64,000 nt of DNA from Antedon mediterranea (GCF_964355755.1 NC_092672.1:12148501-12212500); one strand, 5' to 3'; numbered from the stretch's first letter, positions 1-12,050 are shown. Made by a program: numbers and translations. The notes: generated by a model not told the origin, from the sequence alone.

Positions 1-1127
1 TGCGCAATGATGCGTATCCATATTTTCCGTTCGTGTATTTTGTATATCGTTCGTAATTTATACTGCTAAAATGTGTTAGTTTCTTTAGTTTTTAGTTTAG
101 CAGAATTAAATTAGTAATATGAGATGATAATTTTTTTGTCACGAATCAGGCAGTTCGAAAACAAATTTTATTCATATTTTACTTTGGCTTGACAATGAGC
201 AAAGCAAGTTGTTGATATCGCTTTGGTCCTTGGATGCACATGAAACGGAGCCTCGCCGCATGATGTGGGTGGTGGATCGTCTCCGCGCGCTGGATTGGGG
301 GGCCTAGGCCTAGTAAAGGTTTGGGAGGTAGGCCTTCTAAATTCGGGTTTTAGAACAAACGAAGTACATTTTAGGGACCTATATTTCAACAACATTAGAT
401 ATTGAATAAATTAGTGTCAACGCTTTGCGTATCTTTCCAGGCCGTCGATCATTCACTGACTATCGGGCGGCATACACGCTCTCGATATCATCGTGTGTAT
501 ATGTGACGTCGTGAATATAGAGGTTTCCGACAGCCGTTAAAATAGAATATTGCAATGGCGTGAGTAATTTTCGCTAATTTACCATGGTATCTTAAAATTT
601 CGTTTTTACTCAAAATACTATACATTTTGTTTTTATTTGTATGGGTTTGTGTTAATTTGATACATTTAAATAACATGTGTGAATTTCTTGAAAATCTAAA
701 TTCCATTTCAGGTCCATTTTAAGATAAACTACGTAGTCAATTGCAGTTCCGTTGTTCAGACTTTTTGTTACAAACTGAATTTTGGGAAGCCGGTCAACTT
801 GTTTCCAGGCAACGGACTGATTGACGACTGCTGATTGATGTATCCATCGGGAGTTAACTGACTTTTATTTTCAACTGAGCATTGCTGAGCTGTGTACGAA
901 CACTTTATATGATTATTATGACTTTTAATTTGGGAACTTTGAACAATTTGACTTTTGTATATTTTATCATGTTTGCCGATCTATTGATTTGTTACGATTT
1001 GCGTTACTTTTCTTTTTTGTTTCGTTTTAAGATGTTCGTATACTTTAGTTTAGTTTTCTCAATACAATTTTTGGCTCAGAGTTTTGTTGGTTTCGAAGAC
1101 ACGGCTTCGAATTGACGAGCAGGGGGA
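1..1127 (+). other. AT-rich stretch ending in a polypurine tract
   Basis: No recognisable coding domain. A Phe/Leu-rich open frame at 882-1115 has no family features and lies where Ty3/Gypsy elements often have a non-coding segment before their 3' LTR. The stretch ends in a short purine-rich tract at about 1118-1127, directly against an LTR-like repeat, which suggests that the right part is the 3' end of a decayed LTR retrotransposon. Nothing else could be assigned. Confidence 0.35.
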
Positions 1128-1464
1128 TGTAACATGGTGGGACCAAATCCCATTGGTCACACAGTCTATTCACCCCTTGCTCTCCCCCGATGCCTACTTA
1201 ACTTGGAACACTACCTTCCTGAGGTTGGTCTTCCAAGGAAAGTCAATCAGGATGTGGTAACATTTAATTAGTCATCCTTCCTGTCCCCTTAATATAATTA
1301 CTGTATATGTTTTGTACAGTTAGTTATGTCACGTCAGAATCACTACATTTTCGCATTGTTTTATACTGATTACTTTTGATTGAATTGAATTAAATATTAT
1401 TTTGTACATTGAATAATATTGTGCCATCGTTATTGTCTTGGCCCTTGACACGACTACCGTTACA
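1128..1464 (+). mobile_element. LTR of a probable Ty3/Gypsy-type retrotransposon (3' LTR)
   Basis: This 337-bp unit begins TGTAAC and ends GTTACA, the short inverted termini (TG..CA) of an LTR. The polypurine tract AGGGGGA sits immediately upstream, as expected for a 3' LTR on the plus strand. No partner LTR or pol domain lies in the window, so the element is either truncated or continues to the left. Family assignment is inference from the termini and the tract only. Confidence 0.5.
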
Positions 1465-3120
1465 ACATTCACATAATAACTCTACCCTTATGTTTTGAAT
1501 ACCGGAATGTTGGTTACTAAACCACCACATAATTATGTTTACGTGTTTTAATTTTAATAGATTGAATCACTTATTAGGTGATCATTTAGAATAAAATTAT
1601 CACCTATTATTGTATGAAATCTTTATTATTGTTTTCTTATTTATTTCTTTCTGTACAGATTTTGTGTGTCAATTACCTCGAAAAGTTAAATGTCAATAAT
1701 CACAAACATTTCTAAATATATTAAAAACAATTTAGTTTAGTCGTAGTTAGTTTTTCAGCGCGATCACTCATCCGTGACGTCATTTATATTATGCCATTTT
1801 GTGAAATCACATTATCAATAATATCTCCATAATTCATTATCACATATTAATGAAATTCACTACACGTAAACTTCAGGTCAAGGGTAAAAATATTAGCAAA
1901 TAAAAACGCAAGCGCACGTAGGGTCATGCGTGTGAAATCGCGCGTTAACAATTTAAAAAGCTCAAAATTAAGTTTTGATCAATTTAGAGCATGAATTAGG
2001 CCATTTGCGTGTTTCAAAACATTACTGCGCAAAAACAAATTTTTGCGCACGCGATACTTAAAAAGCGTAAAAAATACGAATTTTAGTCAGTTCCGACTTA
2101 AAATAACGCTATACGAGCAGGTTAAAAAAGACAACATGTGCAAATTAATTGCATCAAAGTGCTGAAAATGGTGAAAAATAAGGCATTTTTAAAATGAAAG
2201 TAATTCTTCAGAATGCAAGATGACAAGCAATTTTTTTAACTTATTCTGGAAGCCATTGAGTTTTAGATATGAATTCATGTACACATTTTACGTACAAAAT
2301 GTTATGACGTCATCAAATGGCCACTTGAATTTAAAATTGTTTTTTTTTCTCTTTCGTCATATTTTATCACATTCAATAGAACGTATATTTTTTACCCAAT
2401 TTTCGCTCAAATTTTAGTATGTGATTGCTCAATTAATTGACGTTCTCACGACTTGCCACTATTTTATTTTGATGACCTCATCACGCGTAAAAACTTGAAT
2501 AACGTAGGTCGTTAAATTTCACCTTCGCCGTAAATTTGAATATCTTACAGCTCTTCGGAATTGAAGGTTACCTTGATGATTATAATTTATTATGAAGGCT
2601 AATGAAATGTAGATATGAATTCATATAAAAAACAAGCCTACCGGATGTTGTGACGTTAACATATGGCCAGTTGAAGTTAAAAAGCAGTTTTTTCATCTTT
2701 TTCGTCAAAGTTATAAAAATTTCAAAGAGCGCGCACAGCAATTCTACGTGCCAAATTCTCTTCCAATTCTTATATTTATTTGCTCAATTCATTATCTTTC
2801 GAAATTGTCATCTTCTAGTTTATTTTGATAATTCCATCATACCACAAAATTAGAACATGATGTGTGTCCCGTAATTTCACCTATGTTACACTGTATATAG
2901 ATACATTATATACTGTACATATTGTATATGGCATATAATAGGCACAACTCAGAACTATAAGCGTATAATAGGATGGCATACATCAACATTTTCTGATCGT
3001 ATGTTAACGTACATGCATGTAAAAAAAAATTATTTCAGTAAAATGATAAAAATTATCACCTATAATTCATCAAAGTGACGAATTAAATTCTAGTATTATA
3101 ATTATAATTGTTTTTTAAAC
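1465..3120. other. Non-coding stretch with repeat fragments, downstream of gene 2 exon 2
   Basis: On the minus strand this is the intron after exon 2 of the second ROCO-type gene. I searched for the 35-codon ankyrin cassette seen in gene 1 and did not find it. About 1880-2180 resembles the CGCG-rich interior of the hairpin-ended element at 17962-18707 (shared blocks such as TACGAGCA and GACTTAAAAT). The area 2200-2880 has TGACGTCAT-containing repeat sequence like that near 10700 and 19600. Confidence 0.35.
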
Positions 3121-3214
3121 CTTATTGGTTTCGTCCACAAGATGCGGATATGTTGTGCACAATCTTTTAATTTCTGCCACGTGTTCACGTTTAATAGCTC
3201 TTAATAACGAATTT
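3121..3214 (-). CDS. Gene 2 exon 2: ankyrin-type N-terminus, paralogue of gene 1
   Basis: This 94-nt exon encodes NSLLRAIKREHVAEIKRLC followed by TTYPHLVDETNK, an ankyrin-like helix pair. It aligns residue for residue with exon 2 of gene 1 (56351-56447): LLRA, a variable helix, a conserved Cys, then YPHLV. A TTTTTTTCAG-type acceptor lies directly upstream on the minus strand. The donor is GTTTAA, weaker than in gene 1. The reading frame joins exon 1 only through the two leftover bases CT, and that phase also matches gene 1. Later exons of this gene are not visible, so they lie beyond the left edge or are lost. Confidence 0.6.
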
Positions 3215-3411
3215 CTGAAAAAAAAAAACATTTGAAAGTGCATTATAGCAGAAATATGCGGTTGATAATGTAATATGTTTATTGTTTATGCTTCTAAGCA
3301 AATAGTAAAATTGATTTTTTTAAATATAAATTACATTATTAAAAAATTATTCAAAATTAAATAATTCAGTCTCCAACAGTGTTTAATGATAATATAAGAA
3401 ATACAACTTAC

Positions 3412-3460
3412 AGCTCCATTAAAGCACAATACTTTGTAGTTACCAATCATTCACTGGTTG
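3412..3460 (-). CDS. Gene 2 exon 1 with start codon (coding part 3412-3419)
   Basis: The start codon ATG GAG CT lies at 3412-3419 and is followed by the donor GTAAGTT. The exon begins after a pyrimidine-rich acceptor and carries about 41 nt of leader shared with gene 1 (the complement of TACCAATCATTCACTGGTTG in both). The coding start gives M-E-L, against M-D-E-Y-R in gene 1. The same exon structure and phase in two places argue that both are real first coding exons. The other AUG in the leader (frame MIGNY) is also conserved but would not join exon 2 in frame. Confidence 0.55.
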
Positions 3461-4171
3461 CTGAAAAAAAAAACCAAACGTAAGCTTTTAAGAGCAGTTG
3501 TCTATAAATATCGACCTTTAGGTGGCCAAGTCAAAAAAATAGATTTTCTTTCAAATTTACACAATGAAAGAGGTTTGGTTGAAACATGCAGATAACATTA
3601 TTTTTGAAACCTGTATCTTGTTGCCATAGTAACGGCCATTTTAAAAATGACAGCATTTTCTTGCAATTTTTCCTATTATTTCTCTGTCATATAAACGTTG
3701 ATTTCATTTGAACGTTGACCTCTTACACGGTTTGTTGAAATTTAATTTAATTTTTAATAAAAAATGATGACTTATAAACAAACTGAAAGCAAAAAAAATG
3801 TTGGTTGGGCATGGGAATGGATCGTACCATTTATTTTCAATAGAGGTGTTTTTACTTGTGCTAAAAATCCAATTTTGGCCAAAGTTTGGAGCTTCACAAC
3901 ATCTATAGTAACAGTTGAATTGCGAAACCGAAATTTAGAGTAGACATTACTCTTTACATTGACATAATATAAATAATTAAAGGTTTGTACAAGAAAAACT
4001 GTATTTATAGCTATTTTTGATCATACCCAAAATTGTTTAATAATCTAGAACTCAGTGTTTTGTTAACTTGTGTTTATATATATTAATGAATATATTCATA
4101 GCTATAAACATGTGCATAACGATGCTTAAATGAATCAGAGTATAGACCTATCATATACAGTATTATATATA
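3461..4171. other. Presumed 5' intron of gene 2; no gene seen
   Basis: AT-rich sequence between the gene 2 start exon and the first Helitron-like insertion. I see no coding potential and no element ends that I can define. Confidence 0.3.
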
Positions 4172-4266
4172 CTAGATGGTACCTAGGTGTCCACAGATGG
4201 TTCTCGAATACACAGTAGTTTCAGCGTAAAAAACTGTCGATTTCAAATGTACGAACCGCAGGACTA

Positions 4267-4322
4267 TTCAATTCAATTCAAAATTCTTTAATCATCCCAC
4301 ACGGGGCAATTCATATAAAAAG
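4267..4322 (-). mobile_element. 3' tail of a LINE/SINE on the minus strand
   Basis: Read on the minus strand this is ATGAATTGCCCCGTGTGGG followed by an AAAG-rich stretch and short TTGAA iterations, a typical 3' end of a target-primed retroelement. It sits inside Helitron copy 1 and is absent from the other copies. The family is not resolved. Confidence 0.4.
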
Positions 4323-4750
4323 GTCTGGATAAATAAATACACATAAATACATTGTCGTTTTCAGAAACGAATAAATAGACACGATGATTAGTGTAGTCAA
4401 CTAAAATTAGCACCTGAGAATTAGGCCTGCTTCCGAAGGAGAAACTTGTCTTAAAAATGAGTCAACATTTTTTATTTGAACTCATTTAAACAAACCCAAT
4501 TTGTGTTTTGTATATAACATTAGAGTTGAGGGATGGGGAAGAGGATGGGAAGAACAATTGTTAAATATATATTCTTTATCCACTCAGTAACGAAATATTG
4601 TTTTAAATGTTTTATAGACCTATCAATAATATACCACTAAACACAGTAAAACATTTACGATTTTATAGTTTTTAAAACTGTCCCTGTTATAGTCGATTGA
4701 AATAGTAAAGTACATGTATACGATACACCACTACGACGTTTATATTTTTA

Positions 4751-4855
4751 GTCGCGTGGACGCGACTCTATAGTTCACTATGTCGGTCGGTCGGTCTGTC
4801 TGTCGGTCCGGTATCACTATGCGTTTTAGCACGCGACTTATGGCTGTTGACCTTG
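4751..4855 (+). mobile_element. Solo terminal repeat of the GTCGCG-hairpin element
   Basis: The 105-bp sequence starts with the hairpin GTCGCGTGGACGCGAC, runs through a GTCGGTC/GTCTGTC microsatellite and GGTATCACTATGC, and ends CGCGACTTATGG..CCTTG. It equals the head of the full copy at 17962-18707 fused to its tail, with the interior missing. TTTA flanks both sides. It looks like a recombination product between the element's two direct repeats. Confidence 0.55.
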
Positions 4856-4869
4856 TTTATAATTATTAA

Positions 4870-5491
4870 AGCCCCCTTCCCTACGTTTTTTAGATCTAAT
4901 TTAAGATCACAAACTATATTTAATGTAAAAATAATACTATATTTATTACGATAACTTTTTTCGTCTTTAAACGGTTAAAAATGTGAAAAATATTTCGATT
5001 CTAATAATTATAGCGGCCCGCTATAAATCCCAAAATGCATTGCGCGCGGATTGATATTTTTGTTTTTCACCTGTAATTCGCCCACTTTTCGATCGATCGT
5101 GAGGCCAAAACAAATGGAAGATTCCTAACTTTTCAGCGAAAAAACCGGGTTTTCCCCAATTTGTATCAACGGAGTCTGGCAAAAATAGAAAGACAATTAA
5201 TGCAGCAACTATACAACGTCAGGCTAGGTATATAGCTAGCGTATGATGTTCGTACGTTACCGATGTTTACCAGCTAGGCCTACAAAACTAAGCCTAGCTA
5301 GGCTAGGCCTAAGACCGTCCACGAGAGGTCGATCGCCGCGAGCTACTTAGGTAGTGCATTGTTTCTCACTTTTTATCATAATTTACCATAAAACGTACAT
5401 TTAAGACAAGGAATGACATGGTTTAATGTTTTTAAAGTGATATATATGTATTATTTTCCAAAAAACGTCCAACATTGCAGGGAAGGGGTCT
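4870..5491. mobile_element. TTAA-flanked MITE (622 bp), inside Helitron copy 1
   Basis: The ends are inverted: AGCCCCCTTCCCTACG on the left and the complement AGACCCCTTCCCTGC on the right. TTAA abuts both ends (4866-4869 and 5492-5495). TTAA duplications are typical of piggyBac and some Kolobok elements. No transposase is present. The other Helitron copies lack this segment. Confidence 0.55.
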
Positions 5492-6125
5492 TTAATTAAT
5501 ACAAACGTTGAGAAGCAACTGTCAGTAATAAAGTTTTTATTTGTATATTATGTGTGTATACATCCAGCAGTAGGCCTACCCACAGTCACAGTAATAAATG
5601 TTTGTTGTATATGTGTTTAATGGCGACCAAATGGTTAATACCTATTTACAACATTGTCAAAGTATTGCAATGTTTATTCTTCAAGGGCCCATAAATGTAC
5701 CTACAGTACTTGTGTTAAACCAAGGGCTCATAAATTTACCTACAAACTGGGAGTCTGAGAGATTGGAATGTTCCATTCATCGCAAATCAACACATTGTAT
5801 AAACGTATATTAAATCTATCAAAATAGTATTTTTTTCAGAAAATCGGCCTGTCTTCAACATTATGATACTGTACTCGAGCTGTTCAACCGGTTTTCAGGT
5901 ATTAAAATAAATTATTGTAGGAGGAGATAGGAAAATGCGAAGCATCCTTGTATTATTGTTCTAACCAACTTTATATACCATCGAGTAAACATTCTAGAAA
6001 TAACGCGCGATTTACCGAATTTTGCCTTTACGTACATTTATATATAGATATGAGAATTTTAGATATTAATCATATCTTAAAGATAATATTTACATGTTTT
6101 AGATACGGAAATGGTCATTATTTAA

Positions 6126-6449
6126 AGATGTATTGTACCCCTGAAAACATATTTTTTTACATTTTTTTGTTGATTATGCTATTTTAATATCATATAATAG
6201 TTATCCACTTTTACCAAACTTGGATCGAAAAAAAAATTATTTACCTGAAAAAAACTCTAATTTAAAGCAAACAAGTCAAATTGGCTGCCAGCCAATGGAT
6301 TTTTCGTTTGGTGTCGTTTTAGTGAAAACATGATTTTTTCTTCCTTTTTTTTCTACGCAATTGATTAACTTGATTAAAACTACAAATAACCTATCAAAGT
6401 CTGATGAAAGTACTCTTCATTTTTTATGTTTTTAGGGGACAATACATCT
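6126..6449. mobile_element. TTAA-flanked MITE (324 bp)
   Basis: The ends are AGATGTATTGTACCCC on the left and its near-complement GGGGACAATACATCT on the right. TTAA lies at 6122-6125 and 6450-6453. The interior is AT-rich and non-coding. It is a different family from the TTAA element at 4870 by its terminal sequence. Confidence 0.55.
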
Positions 6450-8039
6450 TTAAAAAAACTTAACCTTAGTCCTTATGTGACGTCATTAATTATCTAATTA
6501 CAATCAACTTACATCAACATATAGAGACATTGCTTTATACATTGATACCAAAAATTATGAGCAAGGAAAACTGAACTTACAGATATTTGTGTTCCCTACC
6601 CCAAAATTGTCCAAAACTGTGGAACTGATTATGGTATAATTAGAAATGCGTTAAAATCCCACCTTATGGATGAGAATATTTAATGTTAACATCGATTTTG
6701 GTCTTCACTGGATATAGGTAGGCATACAAAAAGATACCAAAAAATGTACGTAGTGTAGACCTCTCATTTACTATGTACTGTATTTTGTTGCCTGTAACCC
6801 GTTTTTTCTTTCACTTCTTCAATGCTCAAAGTTGTGGCCATGTCAAGAACTTTGCTTTCAATATATTTATTTGTAAATATGGTCAAATTAATACATTAAT
6901 GTATAACAATACAGATGTAAACAAAATACATACAATATAATCAATTAATGATAAACAAAAGACCATAAAAAGGGAATCAAGATTAGAAGTAAAAATACTT
7001 GTCTCATAATGACCCCAAATAAAAAACAAACAAAAAGAAACAACAACAAAAAAGAAAAAATACCACTATAAAATGCTAAAAAACTAAAGATTGCGCAAAT
7101 AATTATCAGTCATCTGACTGATACTTTGATAAACATTGCATTTTCATATTTCTTCTAAGAAGTTTAATTGATTTAACGTTAATAGTGGCTGTATCTGGTT
7201 ATTCCATTGTGTGGGACCTGAAAAAGTAATGAAAAATTGGCTTTTCCTCAGTCTTACGAAAGGGACAAATAATAAATTAGGTTTCCTTATGTTATATGTA
7301 TGGAGTAATAAACGATTAGAAAAAAACATTGAAATCGATATAGGTAACAAATTATTGACATACTGAAACATAAACGAAGTAACTTGAATTGTGTGAAGGT
7401 CATTAATTTTTACGATGTTTAACTTCTTAAAAAGAGGTTCAGAGGGCGTTCTAAATGGCGAAAAAGTTATTAAGCGAACGACACGTTTTTGTAATATAAG
7501 AATTTTGTGTAGATTTGAAGGGTAATCGGCTGCCCAAATAATGTTGCAATATAATAAATATGGTAGAAAAAACAAATTATATACAAATTGCAACATCTTC
7601 AATGGCATTTCGAATGAGAAACGATCTGTACTTGCAAAGAAACAAAGGGGTGAATTATGAATGAGTTCAAAACATGCATCTTCTGTTCAGTCCAAAATTA
7701 ACAAGAATCAGAAATGCCAGTGAAGTAGATTTGCTGTGCCTTATGGTGAAACTAGCTTCGCTTCCTGGCAAAGAAAGACATTTTAGCTTTGAAAGTTTCC
7801 ATAATTATTTTGACGGCGCCAATGATTACAATTTTTATCCATGTATGTTGTAATTTGGATGTACCGTTAAGGAGATGCGGAGCTTCAAAATGGTAGAGTA
7901 AATAGCAGCAATTTTGAATTTATGCTAATTAACCCCCTTCATGATGTCCGATTAAACTTTGGATATGATGTTAAGTTGGACCATACCAACCAGACAAAAC
8001 AAAAAGAAGTCTTGTTGCAATTTGTTCTAGGTGCAACCA

Positions 8040-8640
8040 TACTTATACTAGACTATGGTATAAAAAACATTTTTAACTTGCTATGTTAACTAAAAGTCAA
8101 GTTATGAACTAAAATACGTTTAAAATGGCGGCCATCTTGGATTTCAACATGGCGGCTCAAATTGAATATTTACAAATTTAATAACAATATATTTGGAATC
8201 CTCAATATCAAAAACATAGGTATAGAAACCATTTTTAACTTGCTATGATAATTAAAAGTCAAGTCATAAGCAAAAATATGTTTAAAATGGCGGCCATCTT
8301 AAATTTCAACATGGCGGCTGAAATAGAATATTTGCAACTTTAATAACAATATATTTGGAATCTTCAGTATCACAAACATGCATGGGTATAGAAACCATTT
8401 TTAACTTGCTATGTCACTTAAAAATCAAGTTATAAGCAAATATACTTTTAAAATGGCGGCCATCTTGGATTTCAACATGGCGGCTGAAATTGAATATTTA
8501 CAACTTTAATAACAACATATTTGGAATCCTTAGTATCACAAACATGGGTATAGACACCATTTTTAACTTGCTACGTCACTTAAAAGTCAAGTTATAAGCC
8601 AAAATAAGTCTGAAATGGCGGCCATTGTGTTTTTCACATT
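8040..8640. repeat. Tandem repeat, about 163 bp x 3.5
   Basis: The word AAATGGCGGCCAT recurs at about 8122, 8284, 8450 and 8612 (spacing 162, 166, 162). Each unit also carries TTTCAACATGGCGGCT and an ACTTGCTATG word. The repeat splits the LINE RT remnant. ATGGCGGCC resembles the core of a YY1 site, but no regulatory role is shown. Confidence 0.75.
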
Positions 8641-9159
8641 TTAAGGGTGAAGATCTAAAAATTGAGCCGGGTAAACAGCAGATTTGAATTCAGCACCCCA
8701 AAATTACCCTAAAACACATGTTTTTTAGCTTTTAACACAAAATGCCTACAGCATCTTATTAAAGTGGAAATAAGACTATCTGGACTAGTCTATAAAGAAA
8801 GTAGAATATGTTGAGAAAAAAAATATCTCAGTTTGCTTATAATACCTATTTAGAGATTTTATTAGAAATACGTTTTTGATGCCCAGTCCAATTTAAATTT
8901 TCATGAATTAATACTCCAAGAAATAAAGTTTCGCTCCGTCTTTCTAGCCTTTCACCATTTAGAAAAACATCAACATTTTTGTTTTGCAACTTATGCTTAA
9001 TATGGCGATTATGAAATATAATAAAATTTGTTTTTGAGGTATTAATTAATAGCTTATTTGTTTTGAACCAGTCACTAATCTTGCACAACTCATAATAAAA
9101 TGTATTAAATAACAAATCAATATTATTATTGGAGTAAAATAAAGTAGAGAATTTGTTGC

Positions 9160-9462
9160 GAACTTCTTTAATTGTGCGAGGTACTTTCGAATTTGCTGCG
9201 GACTTCTTTAATTGTGCGAGGAGCTTTTGATTTTGTTTCAAACTTCTTTAATTGTGCGAGGAGCTTTCGAATTTGTTGCGGACTTCTTTAATTGTGCTTA
9301 GCTCTTCTTTAATTGCGCGTTTCTTCTTTATTTGTGCATTTCGTTTTATATTTTCATGCTTTCTTTTGTTTATATGCGATTCCTTCTTTAATTGTTTGAT
9401 TTCTTCTTTAATTGTGTGATTCCTTCTTTATTTGTGTGATTCCTTCTTTATTTGTGTGAATA
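9160..9462. repeat. Minisatellite of about 40-bp units decaying to 17-20-bp units
   Basis: Units share CTTCTTTAATTGTGCGAGG and about 20 bp of GCTTTCGAATTTG. Three good copies lie at about 9160-9290, followed by shorter, degenerate TTCTTTAATTGTGTGA words to about 9462. It occupies the place where the LINE's RT palm should be. Confidence 0.65.
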
Positions 9463-10145
9463 TGATTTATATAGTGTGCGTGACAGTTGTGGGTCACCGT
9501 AGGTGACTATGTGGTTTTGATGAACAGAAGCAAATATTTCAATAAATGTATCAAAAGAGGATTTAGTATTACAATCATATACATGGGACCAATCAGTTTC
9601 TGAGAGATCAGAACTAAATGAATTTTAATCACGAATGAAATATGAATAATCAATAGTATTAGTGTTGGTTTGTAAATCATAATCAATTATTTAAAAAATT
9701 GCTAAATGATCGGAAATATCGGAAATTATAATACCAGAAACGATTTCAGAATTCATATGATTTGAATAAAAATGATCAATAAGGGTTGCGCTATCTTTTG
9801 TAATTCTTGTTGGTATGGAAATAGGGAAAAAAGAGTTAGATAAGATAACGTTAAGATAATTATTAATTAGATCTTTATTATGAAATTTAATAAGGTCAAT
9901 ATTAAAGTCACCCATTATATTGCAGAATTTATTTTCAGAGCTTATATTGGAAAGCAGTTCATTTATTAATTTTGAGAAATTTTCAATATTTGATTCAGGT
10001 GATTTATAAATAACGCCAATTATAGAATTTTTTTTATTTTTATGAACAATTTCTATAAAGAGGGAATCGCATATTTCATTAGGTAATACTAGAGCATTTC
10101 TTATTTTAAAATTAATTAAGTTATTAACAAAAATGCCGACACCAC

Positions 10146-10539
10146 CTTATTCACAAGATGTTGAAGTGTCTCCTGATTTTTGTTAATCTTCTCCTGGCCA
10201 ACAGAATAGACCACTTTCATTCTAGTGTGCAAGGCTATCAAACAACTTGACATTATCAGACAACTCTGTCCTTTCTTTGTTTTTGCATTTTTAATTAGTT
10301 TAAGGGATTGCCTGTTATATTGTTTGTTTTAACTTAAATACAAAACTCTTCAGTTTGATGCTAAAGGAGTCGCATATATTGCTAGACATGCATTTATAGG
10401 TCGTTGTTATGTTTTGTTTTGTTCACATTCAAGAAACAGAAATAAAGGAGCACCTCGAGTTTTGGACTTGAATAACAAATATCACTCGCATTATTTTTAG
10501 GACAGTCACATTATACATGATCATCAAAATTAAACATGA
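10146..10539. other. Non-coding stretch beyond the LINE remnant
   Basis: No open frame with family features. The left part may still be 5' LINE sequence; the rest is unassigned. Confidence 0.3.
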
Positions 10540-12050
10540 AGATAACAGTTTCGGAAGATTATTGTTTTAGCAACAACATATTAAAATGTTGAAGAGATTC
10601 TCTGATGCATCGAATCGAGATGCGCGTTCTTAATATGCGCTGAACTATGACGCAAAAGATGAAAATCAAACCTTTTTTATTTAACTGATCATATATGATG
10701 ACGTCACAACATCCGATTGGCAAAATGTTTACATGAATTCGTATTACTCTAGTAGCTAGATCAACTTTCGTATGCACTTTGAGGTCCAGAGAATTTGACT
10801 TCGGAAATTGGTTTAGGGTGGTCAAACAATCATTTTTGGCTTGGTTATACATTTTGAAAATGTGGCGAAATGTCAAAAGGTCAGGTGAAAGGTCATAAGA
10901 CCAAACACCAATATGTCTTTAAATCTCAACAACCACTGGTCACAGCGAAGTAATTTTGGTCTTAAATTGATCAGAAGGTATACATTTATATTCAGTCTAA
11001 TGGGACATTTTACTTTAAAATGACCGGAAATGCTATTTCTGACCTTTGACCCACAACCCAGGGCATGTATGTATGTATCTCCGTAACTACTTGTCGTAGA
11101 CACTTGAATTTGGTTTTAAATTGTTCGAAATATATATTTTGTTATTTGTTACACATTTTGAAAAATGTTACAAAAGGTCAAAGGGTCAGGGTCAAGGTTA
11201 TATGAACAAATAAATAAAGGTACAAGTAAATTTTGGTCTCAAAATGTTTAGAAGGCATGCATTTATATTACGTCTAATGGGGCATTTTAGTAAACAATGA
11301 TCAGAAATGCAATTTGTGACCTTTGACCCACATACCAGGGCATCTTCATATCTCTGTAAGTACTGGTCGTAGAAACTTAAATTTGGTATCAAATTGTTCG
11401 AAATATACATATTTACATTCATTGTAATAGAAAATGTGGTTAAAAGATGAACAGAAAAACATATCTCTACACAACTTATCCTTTGACAGTAATGTTATGC
11501 AATAACTGATACTTTTAATTGTTTCAATTTCAAGTACTAGTTATTGCTGTCCACGAGAACATTTTGATATAAACGTCAAGCTCAACAGTTCTTTTCAGAA
11601 TGCTAGAAGTAACTTGCCATGTGTATCCGATTAAAAGCCCCGGGTATTTATTGTTGAAAAGGGTTTTTAGGGGGAGGGGAAGCATCTTTATTTGGGGTAT
11701 AATATGGTAACATGTATAATCAAATAAATACCACCTAGATGTAAAAAAATACAGCACAATTAATACCAAAAAATGATAAAATTATGTCAAAATGCTTGGT
11801 AAATTGTAGATTATGGTAGTTAATGAAATGTGTTGTGATACAATTATTTTGTAAATGCATGTGGCGGAGCGTTTATTCCACATGATGTTCTATTGGAGGG
11901 AATGGTGGTGTTTATTTGAGGGAGGCTTTTATTCAAAGCGGGTGTAAATTCGAATAAATACTCGAGCTCAACAATTAAGAATGCTAGATGTAACTTACCA
12001 TAGTTACCCGAATAAAAGGCTCGGGCATTTATTTATTCAGGGAAGGCGTT
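10540..12050. repeat. Left arm of a large imperfect inverted repeat
   Basis: About 10740-11970 reappears as the reverse complement between 16887 and 19270. Examples are GCACTTTGAGGTCCAGAG (10782) against its complement near 19233, and CTTTTCAGAATGCTAGAAG (11591) against its complement near 17618. Modules with AAATGTCCCATTAG-type and AATGCTATTTCTGACC-type words repeat within the arm. The open frames here are short and do not look like a protein family. Repeat DNA of unknown type. Confidence 0.55.

Larger units (their letters stand above)
4172..6048 (-). mobile_element. Helitron-like element, copy 1 (non-autonomous, with nested insertions)
   Basis: Read on the minus strand, the element starts TCTATATATAAA (complement at about 6048) and ends ATCTAG (4172). 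It is flanked by A on the 5' side and T on the 3' side, the usual Helitron A^T site. It aligns with copies at 14990-16886, 46408-48179, 37935-38516 and 55523-55908. No Rep/helicase coding is present, so it would need proteins from elsewhere. It has been invaded by an LTR-less LINE/SINE tail (about 4267), a solo hairpin-ended repeat (4751) and a TTAA element (4870). The terminal hairpin seen in the other copies is degraded here. Confidence 0.6.
7144..10145 (-). pseudogene. Broken non-LTR retrotransposon (LINE): endonuclease and reverse transcriptase pieces
   Basis: Three coding blocks lie in order on the minus strand. Block 1 (10145-9475) is an AP-endonuclease-type domain: GVGIFVNN, IIGVIYKSPES, MGDFNIDLI, then ATLIDHFYSN and SDISDHLAIF, which carry the usual catalytic Asp/Asn/His positions; a linker ending near SETDWSHVYDC follows. 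Block 2 (about 9130-8846) is a late RT segment (ISDWFKTNKLLIN, FLGVLIHENLNW). Block 3 (7608-7144) is the RT C-terminus (LPYLLYCNIIWAADY, ILQKRVVRLI). The RT palm with its catalytic Asp pair is missing. A TAA stop precedes GGVGIF, more stops break the linker, and 1.2 kb including a 163-bp tandem repeat separates blocks 2 and 3. The clade is not resolved and the element is dead. Confidence 0.8.

Noticed and set aside
5948-6187. 79-codon plus-strand open frame
   Set aside because: It straddles the end of Helitron copy 1 and the start of a TTAA MITE.
7144-10145. An intact LINE
   Set aside because: The RT palm with the catalytic Asp pair is missing and stops plus two tandem repeats break the frame.
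10559-11422. Several minus-strand open frames of 74-105 codons
   Set aside because: They resemble one another because they lie in repeated modules of the inverted-repeat arm and match no protein family.
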